Part shown: positions 1-9,647 of the stretch, in pieces
How positions within the stretch are numbered: the first letter of the stretch is position 1
Layout of the letters: every line of letters begins with the position of its first letter
NCBI RefSeq assembly: GCF_008698235.1
Contig: NZ_PEBH01000005.1
Span: forward strand, 1 to 64,000
Origin: Bifidobacterium rousetti
GTDB lineage: Bacteria > Actinomycetota > Actinomycetes > Actinomycetales > Bifidobacteriaceae
DNA: 64,000 nucleotides
Reading direction: 5' to 3'
Made by a program: the position numbers and the translations under genes
Notes under the pieces: model-generated
What the model was told of the DNA's origin: nothing
The model's database searches: none
Seen by the model: only the letters and a program-made list of their open reading frames with translations

Positions 1-2056
1 CGTTGTCGTCCGTCGAGTAGATGTGCACGCCGTCACGCACCAGACGAACCACCGGAGTCGTCGCACGCTGCACCAGCAGATCCTGGGCGGCCTGCAGCTC
101 CTTGAGGAGCGTGGCGGCCTCGTCGGAGGTCAGCTGGCCGTCGGAGCCACCCAGCTGCGCCTTGTGTGCGCCGTACGCCTTCAGGGCGGCGTTCGCCTTG
201 GTCACGGAGTCCGCGGTCCACAGGGACGTGTCCTTCACCTCGTACGCGTCGGTCGTCGGGACGACGGACTCCTGCGGAGCGAGGGAATCGCTGTCGGCGA
301 CCTCCCAAGCCGCGTAGAACGTGTCGGTGACGTCCTCCCACGTTGCCGTGGTCTCGTACTTGCCCGGCGCCGTCTCGGTCACGGTCTTCTTCTGGTACTG
401 CAGAAGTCCGGCCGGGGTGATGCGCAGGAGCGTGTCCTCCGGGAGCTTGTCGCCGTCATAGGCGGACACGGCGTGGGTCTTGGCGGCCGTGTAGTAGGTG
501 GCCGTGCTCTCGCTGGCGGCGGGGTACTTCGCGGCGGTGGCCGCGTAGGTCTTGTCGACCTTCACCCACACGGTCTTGTCCTGCTTGAAGGCGTCGTGCT
601 GGTTGAGGACGGAGTTGTCGTACACCTTGAGCCACTCGAAATCGGTCGGGACGGTGTTCTTCGTGTACCAGCCGACGAGCTTGAAGCCGTCGCGGGACAC
701 GTCGGTCGGCAGGCCGAACGTCTCGCCGGCGGCGTAGGACTTGGTGGTCTTCTTGCCGGCGTAGCGGTAGTCGAACGTGACCTTCGCCTTGTCGGTCTTC
801 CACACGGCGTACAGATCGGTGTTCTTGTTGATCTTCAGCGAACCGAGGTCCACGACGTCCTGGGTGAACTCGTCAGAGGAGGTCGACCAGCCGGCGAACG
901 TGTAGTCGCCATCACGAGACGGCGTGTACGCGCCCTTCGCGGTCTCGCCCGCCGCGACGTACTCCGTGGCCACGGTCTTGGCCACGCCGTTCACGTACAC
1001 GTGGTACGTGACGGTGAAGGAGGACGTGGAGCCACCCGTGGCGAGCAGCTCGAGCGTGCCGCCGTACTGCTCGTTCGCGGTCGCGCCGTCAGCCAGCGGG
1101 GCCGGGAAACCGGTCTTGGAATCCACGTAGTACCACTTGCCGGCCAGCGTGCTGCCGTCACCCAGATCGATGTCCGTCGGGATCTTCTCGCCGTACTTCA
1201 CATCAACCGTCTTCTTCGGAGCCGAGCTCTTGACGGTGTAGTACTTAACGGTGGTCGCGTTGGCGCCCGGGTCCTGCGCCTCGAGGGACACGTTGAACGG
1301 GCCGTTGCCGGCGAACTTCAGCTTGCCGTCGAAACCGGTCGTCAGATCCTCCAGCGTGACCGGGTCGGTCGCGCCCACCGGGTTGGACACGTTCGCCGCG
1401 CTCGGATCGGCCTTCCACTGCTCCACGACCCTCTGGTCGTCCGCCTTGTCCACCGGCAGCTCCCAGGCGGCGATCTTGCCGTCCTGCTTCGCCACCGTCA
1501 GACGGTACTGGTTACCGTCCTCGTTCTCGAACGGGGTCTTCGCCGCGTCGCCACCGGCGTACGGGGACGCCGGCGAGGCGAACAGGTCACCCGTCCTCTT
1601 CTGGAAGCGCAGGTTCACCTGATTGTCCGGATCCGCCCAATGCGCATACAGGTCGATGTGCTTGGTGACGACCGTGTTCTTGAAATCGAACTTCGCCGAA
1701 CCATACTCGGCGCCCGTGTACCAGCCCGTGAACACCCAGTCCGCGGCGGTCAGGTTCGCGTCGTTGAGGATGTAGGAGGACGTGGAGTACAGCTCGTCGA
1801 GCTTGCTGTCGTTGTCGGTGTCGATGCTATTGAACTCAACGTCGGCGGTGGCGGCGAAGCCACCGGTCGTCCCCTTCACGTTGGCCGCGGGGGCGTCCTT
1901 CGGGGAATTCGCGTGCAACGTGATGCTGAAGTCGTACTTCGGCACCGACGCCGTGGCAGCGCTGGCCGTGCCGGCCGCCACGCCCATCGTGGCCAGCATG
2001 GCCACGGAGGCGAGGCCCGCGAGCGGCGCGCGCCAGACCTTAGTGTTTCCTGTCAT
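1..2056 (-). CDS. Secreted InlB B-repeat surface protein (3' end outside window)
   Basis: About 685 residues are visible and the frame runs off the left edge. The start at 2056 has an AGAAAGG ribosome site about 10 bases upstream. The N-terminus is an export signal (MTGNTKVWRAPLAGLASVAM, then an Ala-rich stretch ending ASAA). The rest holds several Listeria-Bacteroides (InlB B-type) repeats: FTGWYTG...IDLYAHW, YTFAGWST...TDLYAVW and FKLVGWYTKN...VWVKV. Proteins with these repeats are usually wall-anchored or secreted adhesin-like proteins with long stalks. No sorting signal can be judged because the C-terminus is missing. A function in host or surface contact is inferred from the family only. 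Confidence 0.8.
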   Translation of the reverse strand, partial: MTGNTKVWRAPLAGLASVAMLATMGVAAGTASAATASVPKYDFSITLHANSPKDAPAANVKGTTGGFAATADVEFNSIDTDNDSKLDELYSTSSYILNDANLTAADWVFTGWYTGAEYGSAKFDFKNTVVTKHIDLYAHWADPDNQVNLRFQKRTGDLFASPASPYAGGDAAKTPFENEDGNQYRLTVAKQDGKIAAWELPVDKADDQRVVEQWKADPSAANVSNPVGATDPVTLEDLTTGFDGKLKFAGNGPFNVSLEAQDPGANATTVKYYTVKSSAPKKTVDVKYGEKIPTDIDLGDGSTLAGKWYYVDSKTGFPAPLADGATANEQYGGTLELLATGGSTSSFTVTYHVYVNGVAKTVATEYVAAGETAKGAYTPSRDGDYTFAGWSTSSDEFTQDVVDLGSLKINKNTDLYAVWKTDKAKVTFDYRYAGKKTTKSYAAGETFGLPTDVSRDGFKLVGWYTKNTVPTDFEWLKVYDNSVLNQHDAFKQDKTVWVKVDKTYAATAAKYPAASESTATYYTAAKTHAVSAYDGDKLPEDTLLRITPAGLLQYQKKTVTETAPGKYETTATWEDVTDTFYAAWEVADSDSLAPQESVVPTTDAYEVKDTSLWTADSVTKANAALKAYGAHKAQLGGSDGQLTSDEAATLLKELQAAQDLLVQRATTPVVRLVRDGVHIYSTDDN

Positions 2057-2126
2057 GATTCAGGAACCTTTCTTCTAGGGACATCGGGTTTTTGTATGGA
2101 GACCTTCTCCATCCCGACTAAGTCAC

Positions 2127-2156
2127 TTTCTACCCCTACCCCCCGGACATTGTCAA
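2127..2156 (-). promoter_or_regulatory. Putative promoter of the InlB-repeat gene
   Basis: On the minus strand, TTGACA (2156-2151) and TAGAAA (2132-2127) are separated by 18 bases and lie about 70 bases before the start codon. The -35 box is perfect and the -10 box is weak. Confidence 0.4.
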
Positions 2157-2616
2157 CTTGGCTCTCGCAGAACGTCCCACGATCGTCCCAAGAACCGTAT
2201 CAGCCTGCGTCATGCAAATTCTCAGGAAACGCTGTGTGTAGTAGGTGGACCGCATATGGGTTCAGCCCGCACCCTCCTACGTCTTTCCCTTGGAATCATG
2301 CGCGTCTACGTAGCTCTCTCATATCCTATGAACAGTCGCCACTCACCGGATTGACCTCGCCGACGTTTCCTATTTGTTACAGCCGCATATAAGCGAAAGG
2401 AATAACCCCGGCGTGTCGTGGCGATCCCCTGCATCCACCACTCACTCCTCGTATGGCGACACGCTGAACGCCCCCCCCCCGCTTAATTGACCCCTTCATG
2501 TCCATGAATAGCTTTATCGTTCGGAACTAGGCGCAGGATTTGTGTGCGAGCACGGGTTTTGTACCTGCAGTTGTAATGCGTGACGCAAACGCATTGCGCT
2601 TTTCGGGACATCGCGG

Positions 2617-2660
2617 TGTCGTCAGCCTCCACAGGCTTCGGTCTGTGGAGGCTGACGACA
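2617..2660 (-). terminator. Hairpin with UUCG loop downstream of the YfhO-like gene
   Basis: A perfect 18-bp stem (2617-2634 with 2643-2660) is closed by a C(TTCG)G tetraloop. It lies about 30 bases past the stop of the leftward YfhO-like gene. No strong T run follows, so it may act by folding or with Rho. Confidence 0.65.
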
Positions 2661-2692
2661 TTCTGGAGGCTATTTGATCTCTCAGCAAAGTC

Positions 2693-5170
2693 TCACAGCT
2701 TTGAGAGGAATCCATCCTCTCGTTTGCGCAACACCACCATGACCACCAGCATGATGGCCCCAACTCCCGTGGCGGCAATGAACCAGCCTAATGAACTCGG
2801 CTGATACATGAAGCGGACAGTATGATCGCCCGCGGGCACTGTTACGGCGCGAAGAATTCCATTGCCTTTGTATACAGCTGTTCGCTGGCCGTCGATCGTT
2901 GCAACCCATCCGTCGGCCGCATATTCGTTGACCAACAGATACCTTGCCTTGTCGCCGGACACCGTAATCGTCATGTTTCCGTTGTCCGTCTCCTCCACGC
3001 TGCGAATTCCAGCCGTCGTATCGACGTTTTCGGCCTGAACAGCGGCACTGGTCTTTACACCTTCAGGAGCGCCGTATTCCCTGCTGAAGAACACGGTGTT
3101 CTCTTGGTATCGCTTGCTCATCGCGGCCAGCACCTCGTCGTTTGTCTCGAAGACCCGAACGTTATCCACCAGCTGAACTTCGGGAGCGGGATTGTCGAGC
3201 TCCTTGACGAGCAGACCGTCATCACCCACGGTCTTCATGCCCTCACCGCTGGAGTATTCAGGATCGTTCTCCTGGGTCTCACTGCTCACGATGAACTTGA
3301 CGCCCAGATAGCGCAGCAGGTTCTCGTTGCTCACATTCTTGAACACCGTGTTCGTGGGACTCGCCTCATACGCGCTCTTGTCGATCGCCGTGTAGTACGC
3401 CTTGATGTCCGGATTGGTCATGCTCAGGCCATGACCACGAATGTCACGAAGACCGTAGAACATAGCTGAATCAACCGGCAGATCCACGTTCTTACCGACG
3501 ATCTTCTCGCCGTTCCTCGTGTTGTCCTGCAGGTACTTGATCGTGGAGGTCACCTGAGGGACCGCCGAGGAGCCTTTCTGAGTGAGTGGCAGATACTCTA
3601 TGGCGAAATAGCCCGTGTCGACCATCACAACACCGCACAGCGCCACCGTACACAATACGGACATCACCTTGGACGTCAACGTGACAGCGGCATCCCTTTC
3701 ACGGTTTCGAACGGCAACGAAACGGAATAGTGCAGGCAGGCACGTACGACATAGCACAACCACTCCGAACACGGCCACTGTAATATACGCGATGCGTCGC
3801 TGAAGCGGACCGAATTCGACGTTATTCTCCGATACCAAAGGCGTGCCACGGGTCTTGAACGCGGCATACAGGTACACGACGAATGCCAACGCGCTGACAC
3901 CCCACACCACGAGCCGCTCACGCATCGTGTCGATCACACGGGTGAGCAAATCATCCATGTTGATGCCGAGCAGCACCGCAAGCGAGAAATTCAGCAGAAT
4001 GATAATGCGGAACTTAGGCGAAGTGTCGATCATCGGCAGATGCGTAAATACGATGTCAAAGGCCGGCGAGAAAAGCAGAACGGCCACAATCACGGCGGAG
4101 CAGGCGAAAAAGCCCGCGCGAGGCTTACTACGGAAACGCACGACGGTGAATGCCACGGTGATGATGGCCAGCACACCTGTATAGAGCATGCTTTCCAGAT
4201 TGTTTATCGTGTTCTGGGTGGTCATGAACGGGAAGAACATGGTCTTGATCTGTTCCACAGACAGTCCGACAGAGCTCAAAGTTGAGCGCGAGTCGGAATA
4301 TCCGTTCGATCCGACCGACGTAAGCAGCTCGCCGGTATACGGCAGAGACATGATCGCGCCAAACCCGACCGCACCGATACCAGCGGCCAATGTAGCAGCG
4401 AAACGACGCCAACGCCCCCAGTACATGCGGCATGTGTAGAACAGCGCATAGGCAAAGCCGAGGTAGAAGAAGTAGGCGGCGAACGTCGGCATGCCGGCCA
4501 TCAGCATAAGGAAGGTGAGGATCGCCGTCCATACGATGTACTTGACGCGCAGCTCCTTGACGAGCTTGTCGAGCACGAGGAACAGCAATGGCGCCCACGC
4601 ACCGACCTCGGTGTGAGGCCAGCCCCGCCATGCGACCATCGCGGCGGAGAGCGCGTACGTGGTGCCGGCGATGAATCCGCCTCGGGATGTGTATCCCAGC
4701 TGACGCAGGAAGAAATACATGCCAAGGAACGCAATGATGATCTTGGCGATAGCGATCAGCGGCATTGCGATGCCGAACGGCAAGAGGTACAGGTAGTTGA
4801 ACGGCGAGAAGTAGAGGTTCACGGTCATCGGCGCGCCGATGCTGAACGTCGGCACCCACGCGGTGATCAGCCCCTGATGCAACGTGGTGTAGGCGATCGG
4901 CAGCACGTTGTCCGTGATGTCCGTATAACAGAAGCCCTTCGTGGCCACGTTCTCGGAGGCGAACGGCTTCCAACGGTACAGGCAGTTGGTGTACGAGTAG
5001 TTCCAGTTGCCGAAAATAACCGGGCTGTAGACGTACAGCAGAAGGATGATCAATCCGGCCGTGACTGCGAGCGCGGCAATCCTCGCGTTTCGATCTATTG
5101 GCAGGAAACAGAAACGGCGAGATCTCGATCGTTCTGATCGCGTTGGTTGAGCCGTGTTACATGCAGACAT
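2693..5170 (-). CDS. YfhO-family polytopic membrane protein
   Basis: The start chosen at 5170 gives 825 residues (MSACNTAQPT); an in-frame start at 5278 would add 36. The protein opens with a basic segment and a membrane helix (IAALAVTAGLIILLLYVYSP). About a dozen more hydrophobic segments follow in the first 500 residues, then a long soluble domain and one C-terminal helix (GWFIAATGVGAIMLVVMVV). The layout and the N-terminal WNYSYTNCLYRWKPF region fit YfhO, a GT-C-like family linked to glycosylation of teichoic acids or other surface glycans. GC at third positions is visibly lower than in neighbours, which suggests transfer. It is divergent from the GT2 gene at 5379, and a shared glycan pathway is inferred. 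Its substrate is unknown. Confidence 0.7.
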   Translation of the reverse strand: MSACNTAQPTRSERSRSRRFCFLPIDRNARIAALAVTAGLIILLLYVYSPVIFGNWNYSYTNCLYRWKPFASENVATKGFCYTDITDNVLPIAYTTLHQGLITAWVPTFSIGAPMTVNLYFSPFNYLYLLPFGIAMPLIAIAKIIIAFLGMYFFLRQLGYTSRGGFIAGTTYALSAAMVAWRGWPHTEVGAWAPLLFLVLDKLVKELRVKYIVWTAILTFLMLMAGMPTFAAYFFYLGFAYALFYTCRMYWGRWRRFAATLAAGIGAVGFGAIMSLPYTGELLTSVGSNGYSDSRSTLSSVGLSVEQIKTMFFPFMTTQNTINNLESMLYTGVLAIITVAFTVVRFRSKPRAGFFACSAVIVAVLLFSPAFDIVFTHLPMIDTSPKFRIIILLNFSLAVLLGINMDDLLTRVIDTMRERLVVWGVSALAFVVYLYAAFKTRGTPLVSENNVEFGPLQRRIAYITVAVFGVVVLCRTCLPALFRFVAVRNRERDAAVTLTSKVMSVLCTVALCGVVMVDTGYFAIEYLPLTQKGSSAVPQVTSTIKYLQDNTRNGEKIVGKNVDLPVDSAMFYGLRDIRGHGLSMTNPDIKAYYTAIDKSAYEASPTNTVFKNVSNENLLRYLGVKFIVSSETQENDPEYSSGEGMKTVGDDGLLVKELDNPAPEVQLVDNVRVFETNDEVLAAMSKRYQENTVFFSREYGAPEGVKTSAAVQAENVDTTAGIRSVEETDNGNMTITVSGDKARYLLVNEYAADGWVATIDGQRTAVYKGNGILRAVTVPAGDHTVRFMYQPSSLGWFIAATGVGAIMLVVMVVLRKREDGFLSKL

Positions 5171-5378
5171 CTTCTCTACCCATTCTTGGACCTTGAATAC
5201 CGTTAAGAATCGAGACCGATGGTACATGCGCGACTTAACAACTCGGAACCGGCTATTTAGCGGGGCGTTCATAAGCATTCAATGGGTGCTCCGCAAGTTC
5301 AACTCTGCAAGTTCAACCAGTTGAGTACGATGTGGCACTGTTGAGCCTGAACCGCCCTTACGCCTAAGAAGGAAGCCC

Positions 5379-6512
5379 ATGCGCGTCTTCATACAGATAC
5401 CCTGCCTGAACGAGGAACAGACCCTGCCGCTGGTGCTGGAGAAGATGCCGAAGACCATCCCCGGCGTCGACGAGGTGGAACTGCTCATCATCGACGACGG
5501 ATGCTCGGATAACACCGTGGAGGTGGCCCGCTCGCTGGGGGTCCGTCACTTCGTCCATCACGCGAAGCCGATGGGCCTGGCGCGTGCGTTCCGCGACGGT
5601 GTGGACTACGCACTCAAACACGGCGCCGACATCGTGGTGAACACGGACGGCGACAACCAGTACCCGAGCGAGACGATCGGCGATCTCGTGCAGCCGATCA
5701 TCCGGCACGAGGCGGATATCGTGGTCGGCGACCGCCAGACCGCGACCATCAAGGAGTTCAGCTGGTTCAAGCGCCGCATGCAAGCATTCGGCTCATGGGT
5801 GGTGAACCTCGCGGCCGGCACGCACATCCCGGACGCGGCCAGCGGCTTCCGCGCGTACTCGAAGAACTCCCTGCTGAAGCTCAACATCGTCACCGAGTTC
5901 AGCTACTGCATGGAGACGATCATCCAGGCAGGCAACAAGCGCATCGCGATCACCTCGTACGCGATCAAGACGAACCCGAAGACGCGCGAATCGCGACTGT
6001 TTTCGAACATCTTCGAGCACATGGCGAAGTCGGGCGGCGCGATCATCCGCAGCTTCCTCATGTTCAAGGCGAACGTGATCTTCAAGTGGGCGGCGATCGT
6101 CTTCGGCGTGCTCGGACTGATCCCGTTCGTGCGGTATCTCGTGTATTTCTTCTCTGGCTCCTCTGCGGGTCACCTGCAGTCGATGCTCGCGGGTGTGGCC
6201 CTGATCATGTTGTCCGCGTTCTGTGTGGCACTGCAGATCATCTCCGAGGTGCTGCGCATCCAGCGCAAGCTCGTCGAGGACGAGCTGGAGCGGACCAAGG
6301 AGCTCATGTACTGCCGCGAGAGCCAGCGCGTATGGGCGCAGCAGGACGAGTGGGGCGGCTACAGCGGGATCTCGATGGGGCTGACGGATTATGTGTCACA
6401 GCTGGGAGTGAAGAAGGCCTCCGATACCGCGGACGCCGCGGAAGTCGGAGCCATCGAAGACACTGAGTCCAACAATTCCGTGAATGAAGAAGGTGAGGGC
6501 GCCAAGGAGTGA
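5379..6512 (+). CDS. GT2-family glycosyltransferase, dolichyl-phosphate-mannose-synthase-like
   Basis: The 377-residue protein begins MRVFIQIPCLNEEQTLPLVL with AGAAGGAAG 4 bases upstream. The N-terminal GT-A domain shows the nucleotide-binding start (PCLNEE), IIDDGCSD, and the metal-binding loop NTDGDNQYP. Further on, DAASGFRAY is typical of the DPM1/polyprenyl-phosphate branch. Two hydrophobic helices at about residues 228-250 and 265-285 (FKWAAIVFGVLGLIPFV, MLAGVALIMLSAFCVAL) would anchor it to the membrane. A variable acidic tail follows. It probably loads a sugar onto a lipid carrier. Its stop overlaps the GTG start of the next gene by 4 bases, so the two are likely translated together. 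Confidence 0.8.
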   Translation: MRVFIQIPCLNEEQTLPLVLEKMPKTIPGVDEVELLIIDDGCSDNTVEVARSLGVRHFVHHAKPMGLARAFRDGVDYALKHGADIVVNTDGDNQYPSETIGDLVQPIIRHEADIVVGDRQTATIKEFSWFKRRMQAFGSWVVNLAAGTHIPDAASGFRAYSKNSLLKLNIVTEFSYCMETIIQAGNKRIAITSYAIKTNPKTRESRLFSNIFEHMAKSGGAIIRSFLMFKANVIFKWAAIVFGVLGLIPFVRYLVYFFSGSSAGHLQSMLAGVALIMLSAFCVALQIISEVLRIQRKLVEDELERTKELMYCRESQRVWAQQDEWGGYSGISMGLTDYVSQLGVKKASDTADAAEVGAIEDTESNNSVNEEGEGAKE

Positions 6513-7651
6513 CGCAGCAGTCTGTTCGTAAGCCGCGTGTACTGGCGTTCGGCACGTACAACGTGCGCCGGCATCCCCGTGTGGGCATTTTGATCGATGG
6601 CCTGCGCGCCAACGGGTGCAAGGTGACCGAGATCAACCATCCGCTGGCTCTGTCGACCGCGCAACGGGTCGATATTCTGCGCAAGCCGTGGAAGCTGTTC
6701 GGCTTTGGGTGGGACCTGCTCGTTCTGTGGCATTCCTTGCGGCGTGACGCGCGCGCGTGGATGAGGCGACACGAACGCCCGGACGCAGTGCTCGTGGGCT
6801 ATATGGGGCACTTCGACGTGCTCTTGGCGCATCACCTGTTCCGCGGGGTGCCGATCATCCTCGACCACATGATCTTCGCGGGCGATACGGCCAAGGATCG
6901 CGGTGCGCACGGGCTTAGGGTATGGCTGCTCAACCGGCTCGATCGCATGGCGATCAACGCGGCGACTCTGACCTTGCTGGACACGCAGGAGCATCAGCTC
7001 ATGTGCCGGCCGAGCGACAGGACGATGGTCATTCCGGTGGGGGCGCCGGCGGAGTGGTATAAGGCCGGGGATGCCGAGGTGACGAGAGTCGCTTCGGGAG
7101 CTGTGAAACGGACCAACGACATCGTGTTCTACGGGCTGTACACGCCGTTGCAGGGCGTACCGGTCATCGCAAAGGCCGCTCGTGAGCTCGCTTCGCGCGG
7201 GCTGTTCCCGCATTTCACGCTTATCGGCAAGGGACAGGACTACGTCAAGGTCCGCGCGATCGCGAACGGACTGGATAACGTGGAGTTCCGCGAGTGGGTG
7301 GAGCCGGAGGATCTGCCCGCGCTGGTCGCCTCACACGCGATCTCGCTGGGCATCTTCTCAACGACGTCCAAGGGGCTGCATGTAGTGCCGAACAAGGTGT
7401 ACCAGTCGATGGCGGCCGGGTGTGCGGTGATCACCTCGGATACGGCACCGCAGAGGCGTGTGCTCGGAGATGGAGTGGTTTATGTGAAGCCGGGAGATCC
7501 CACCGCACTTGCCGATGCCATTGAGGGGTTGCTTGGTGAGCCGGGATTGCTGGCGGAGGCTCAGCGTAGGGCACGTCGAGCTTCCGAGCGGTTTACGGCG
7601 GGAATTGTTACTCTGCCTCTGTATCAGTGGATTTTTGGTGTGATGCGGTGA
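6509..7651 (+). CDS. Glycosyltransferase, GT-B fold (GT4-like)
   Basis: The 380-residue protein starts at GTG 6509, overlapping the stop of the preceding GT2 gene (GTGA). GAAGGTGAGGG lies about 8-10 bases before it. The C-terminal half is a typical GT4 donor-binding domain: FTLIGKGQDY, a central VEPEDLP...ISLGIF stretch, then KGLHVVPNKVYQSMAAGCAV with the usual pattern for nucleotide-sugar binding. The N-terminal half has no membrane segment, so it should be cytosolic or membrane-associated. With the GT2 gene it forms a two-gene operon, presumably acting on the same surface glycan. Donor and acceptor cannot be read from sequence. Confidence 0.75.
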   Translation: MTQQSVRKPRVLAFGTYNVRRHPRVGILIDGLRANGCKVTEINHPLALSTAQRVDILRKPWKLFGFGWDLLVLWHSLRRDARAWMRRHERPDAVLVGYMGHFDVLLAHHLFRGVPIILDHMIFAGDTAKDRGAHGLRVWLLNRLDRMAINAATLTLLDTQEHQLMCRPSDRTMVIPVGAPAEWYKAGDAEVTRVASGAVKRTNDIVFYGLYTPLQGVPVIAKAARELASRGLFPHFTLIGKGQDYVKVRAIANGLDNVEFREWVEPEDLPALVASHAISLGIFSTTSKGLHVVPNKVYQSMAAGCAVITSDTAPQRRVLGDGVVYVKPGDPTALADAIEGLLGEPGLLAEAQRRARRASERFTAGIVTLPLYQWIFGVMR

Positions 7652-7705
7652 GTATGGTATCGGCTTTGCCGATGCTGTATTTTTTGCAGCCTTTAGCTAC
7701 TCGGT

Positions 7706-7754
7706 CTCTCCCCCAGTCAGCCTGCGGCTGACAGCCCCCTCTTCAGAGGGGGCC
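7706..7754 (+). repeat. REP-like two-hairpin element, copy 1
   Basis: The core CTCTCCCCCAGTCAGC leads into a GTCAGC/GCTGAC hairpin, then a CCCCCT/AGGGGG hairpin. It lies between the converging ends of the GT4 gene (7651) and the DUF6020-like gene (7766). Related copies are at 11914, 11996, 14979, 15161, 25371, 33126, 44938 and, inverted, 58352. It is probably a two-way 3'-end signal. Confidence 0.75.
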
Positions 7755-7765
7755 ATAGCGCGCGC

Positions 7766-9616
7766 TCAACAGTGGTGCTTGTTTCGAGATAGGAGGCAGG
7801 AGAGGGACAAGGGCGTCACGTAGATCATGGGAATCAGGTATCGCATGCCTTCGATCGTGGCGCTTGTCGGGGAAACCCAGAGGAACAAGAAGGTGGCAAG
7901 CATCGGCAGGAGCCATGCGAAGCGGTCTTTGCGGCGGCGCAGACACTCGTAAACAAGGAATACTGGAAGCCATGTGGCCCAGAGTGCCCTAGAGAAGGGG
8001 AGCTGAGCGATGAATGAGCTGACGAACCAGTCCATGGTTTGCTGAACGAACTGGATAGCGGTCGTTCTCGTGACGGATACTCCTAATTGGCCCGCTTCCG
8101 CGAACGAGTGGGATGCACCTAACGCATACACATTGGAGACGTTCCGAACCTTCCCGTCCTTCATTGTCTCAGGAGCGCCGAGCCAGCCTTGTTCCAATGC
8201 GAGGTACGTCTCGATATACGAACCCGGATGTTCGACCAAACCCTTGACCCACACCCTCATGTAGTCGCCAAGGTACTGGTTCTTCTCGTCGTCCCAGTTG
8301 TAACCCTTGACGCTGTCCGTGGCCCACCACTCGTAGCGCTTGTCAACGTCGCGGCCGAGGACGTGGTAAATCACCTCCTTGTCCTGCGGGCTGACCTTGT
8401 CCGGATGATCGCGTAGAAGTCTCGCGGACTGCTGGAAGGCGATGCCGAGGACCTCCTGCTTGCCGCCCTCCTGAATGCCGGCGACCGGGAAGACGACCTT
8501 GGGGAGGGCGACCATCATCACCAGAGCGGTAATGAGGGCGGGAAGGAAGGCTCGAAGACGGATTCCCCTGCCTGTGCCGGATGCGGCATCGCCCTTCGTG
8601 CGGGTATCGCCGTCATTCGCGGCCTTCGTGGTTTTCATGCCCTTCGCCAGGAAGAACAGCAATCCCACGCACGCGACGATCACCACATACAGTCCCGTTT
8701 TCTTCGTCAGGGCCATAAGCACAGCGAACACGATGAACGCGGTCAGCGCCCACGGCTTGCGCAGGAAATCACCCTTCGTACGCGCGGTCTCGACGAAGCA
8801 GAGCGAGAACAGCAGGAAGTACGGGAGGAACACGGCGTCCTTGACCATCGCACTGGAATACATCGGGAAGATCGGGAACAGCGCGAAGAACAGCATCGCG
8901 GCCTTGCACAGCTGACGAGGCACGCCGATCCGCCGAAGATACAGCACGGTGAAGGCGAGCGTGGACGCGGTAATCAGCGACTGGACGATCGCGTACAGGA
9001 ACACGCCCACGTTGCCGGAGCCGATCAGATTGCCGAACTTGACGAACGAACCGAAGATCAGGGTGTCGAACACCGGGTGGTGGTCGGACAGGTGACTGCC
9101 GTCGCCGAACACGTTCGGGATGCCGAAGAACTGCTGGAGCTGCTGCTGGGTGTCGTACCAGATCACGCCAGGGTAGGTGAGAATCAGATACGGGAGCCAG
9201 CACAGGTAGATGACGCCCAGGGAACCAAGGAAGCCACGGCGGGTGAAAGGGAACTCGAAGTGGTGCTGGCCTTTGAGTTCGATTCTGCTTTGTGTACTCT
9301 GTGCGTAAGGTGCGCGGGATGCGCGGGATGAGGTGTCACGGGAGTCGCGCTCGAAATGGCGGTTCATCCAGCCGACCAGCCAGTCGCCCGCCATGAACAG
9401 TGCGAACAGGAACAGGGAGTAGATCACGAATCGGAACGCGTACTGGAACGAGAATCGCAGGTGATCCGTGAGCAGCAGCATGTCGCAGGCGGCGGCGAGG
9501 AGGCCCAGGATCGCGGAGATGAGCATCAGGGGCCAGCGGTCGCGCAGGAAGGCGGCGAGGCCGCTTCCGGTGGCATTGTCGCGTCCGACGTGATCGCGCA
9601 GTTCAGTCTGTTCCAT
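7766..9616 (-). CDS. DUF6020-like polytopic membrane protein
   Basis: The 616-residue start has AGAAGGAACA directly before ATG. The protein has about 12-14 hydrophobic segments. After the first three there is a cytosolic basic stretch, and then the motif-rich loop YPGVIWYDTQQQLQQFFG...SDHHPVFDTL, which resembles DUF6020 and related GT-C-like membrane proteins. Acidic and histidine residues in the first large outer loop are typical of catalytic sites in GT-C enzymes, so a lipid-linked sugar transferase is possible but unproven. It lies just downstream of the acyltransferase gene in the same direction (31-base gap), so the two are likely co-transcribed as part of the surface-glycan region. Confidence 0.6.
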   Translation of the reverse strand: MEQTELRDHVGRDNATGSGLAAFLRDRWPLMLISAILGLLAAACDMLLLTDHLRFSFQYAFRFVIYSLFLFALFMAGDWLVGWMNRHFERDSRDTSSRASRAPYAQSTQSRIELKGQHHFEFPFTRRGFLGSLGVIYLCWLPYLILTYPGVIWYDTQQQLQQFFGIPNVFGDGSHLSDHHPVFDTLIFGSFVKFGNLIGSGNVGVFLYAIVQSLITASTLAFTVLYLRRIGVPRQLCKAAMLFFALFPIFPMYSSAMVKDAVFLPYFLLFSLCFVETARTKGDFLRKPWALTAFIVFAVLMALTKKTGLYVVIVACVGLLFFLAKGMKTTKAANDGDTRTKGDAASGTGRGIRLRAFLPALITALVMMVALPKVVFPVAGIQEGGKQEVLGIAFQQSARLLRDHPDKVSPQDKEVIYHVLGRDVDKRYEWWATDSVKGYNWDDEKNQYLGDYMRVWVKGLVEHPGSYIETYLALEQGWLGAPETMKDGKVRNVSNVYALGASHSFAEAGQLGVSVTRTTAIQFVQQTMDWFVSSFIAQLPFSRALWATWLPVFLVYECLRRRKDRFAWLLPMLATFLFLWVSPTSATIEGMRYLIPMIYVTPLSLSCLLSRNKHHC

Positions 9617-9647
9617 TGTTCCTTCTCGGGTCGTTTCCTCTACGAAT

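Larger units (their letters stand above)
2057..2692. other. Gene-free interval with promoter, C10 tract and terminator
   Basis: I see no credible gene here. The interval holds the promoter of the InlB-repeat gene, a run of exactly ten C at 2471-2480, and the hairpin terminator of the YfhO-like gene. The remainder is lower in GC than its surroundings and shows no coding pattern. Confidence 0.5.

Noticed and set aside
23..2392. Plus-strand frame of 789 codons across the InlB-repeat gene
   Set aside because: It is the antisense shadow. The minus frame has a signal peptide, ribosome site and repeat motifs; the plus frame has only low-complexity Arg/Val/Gly sequence.
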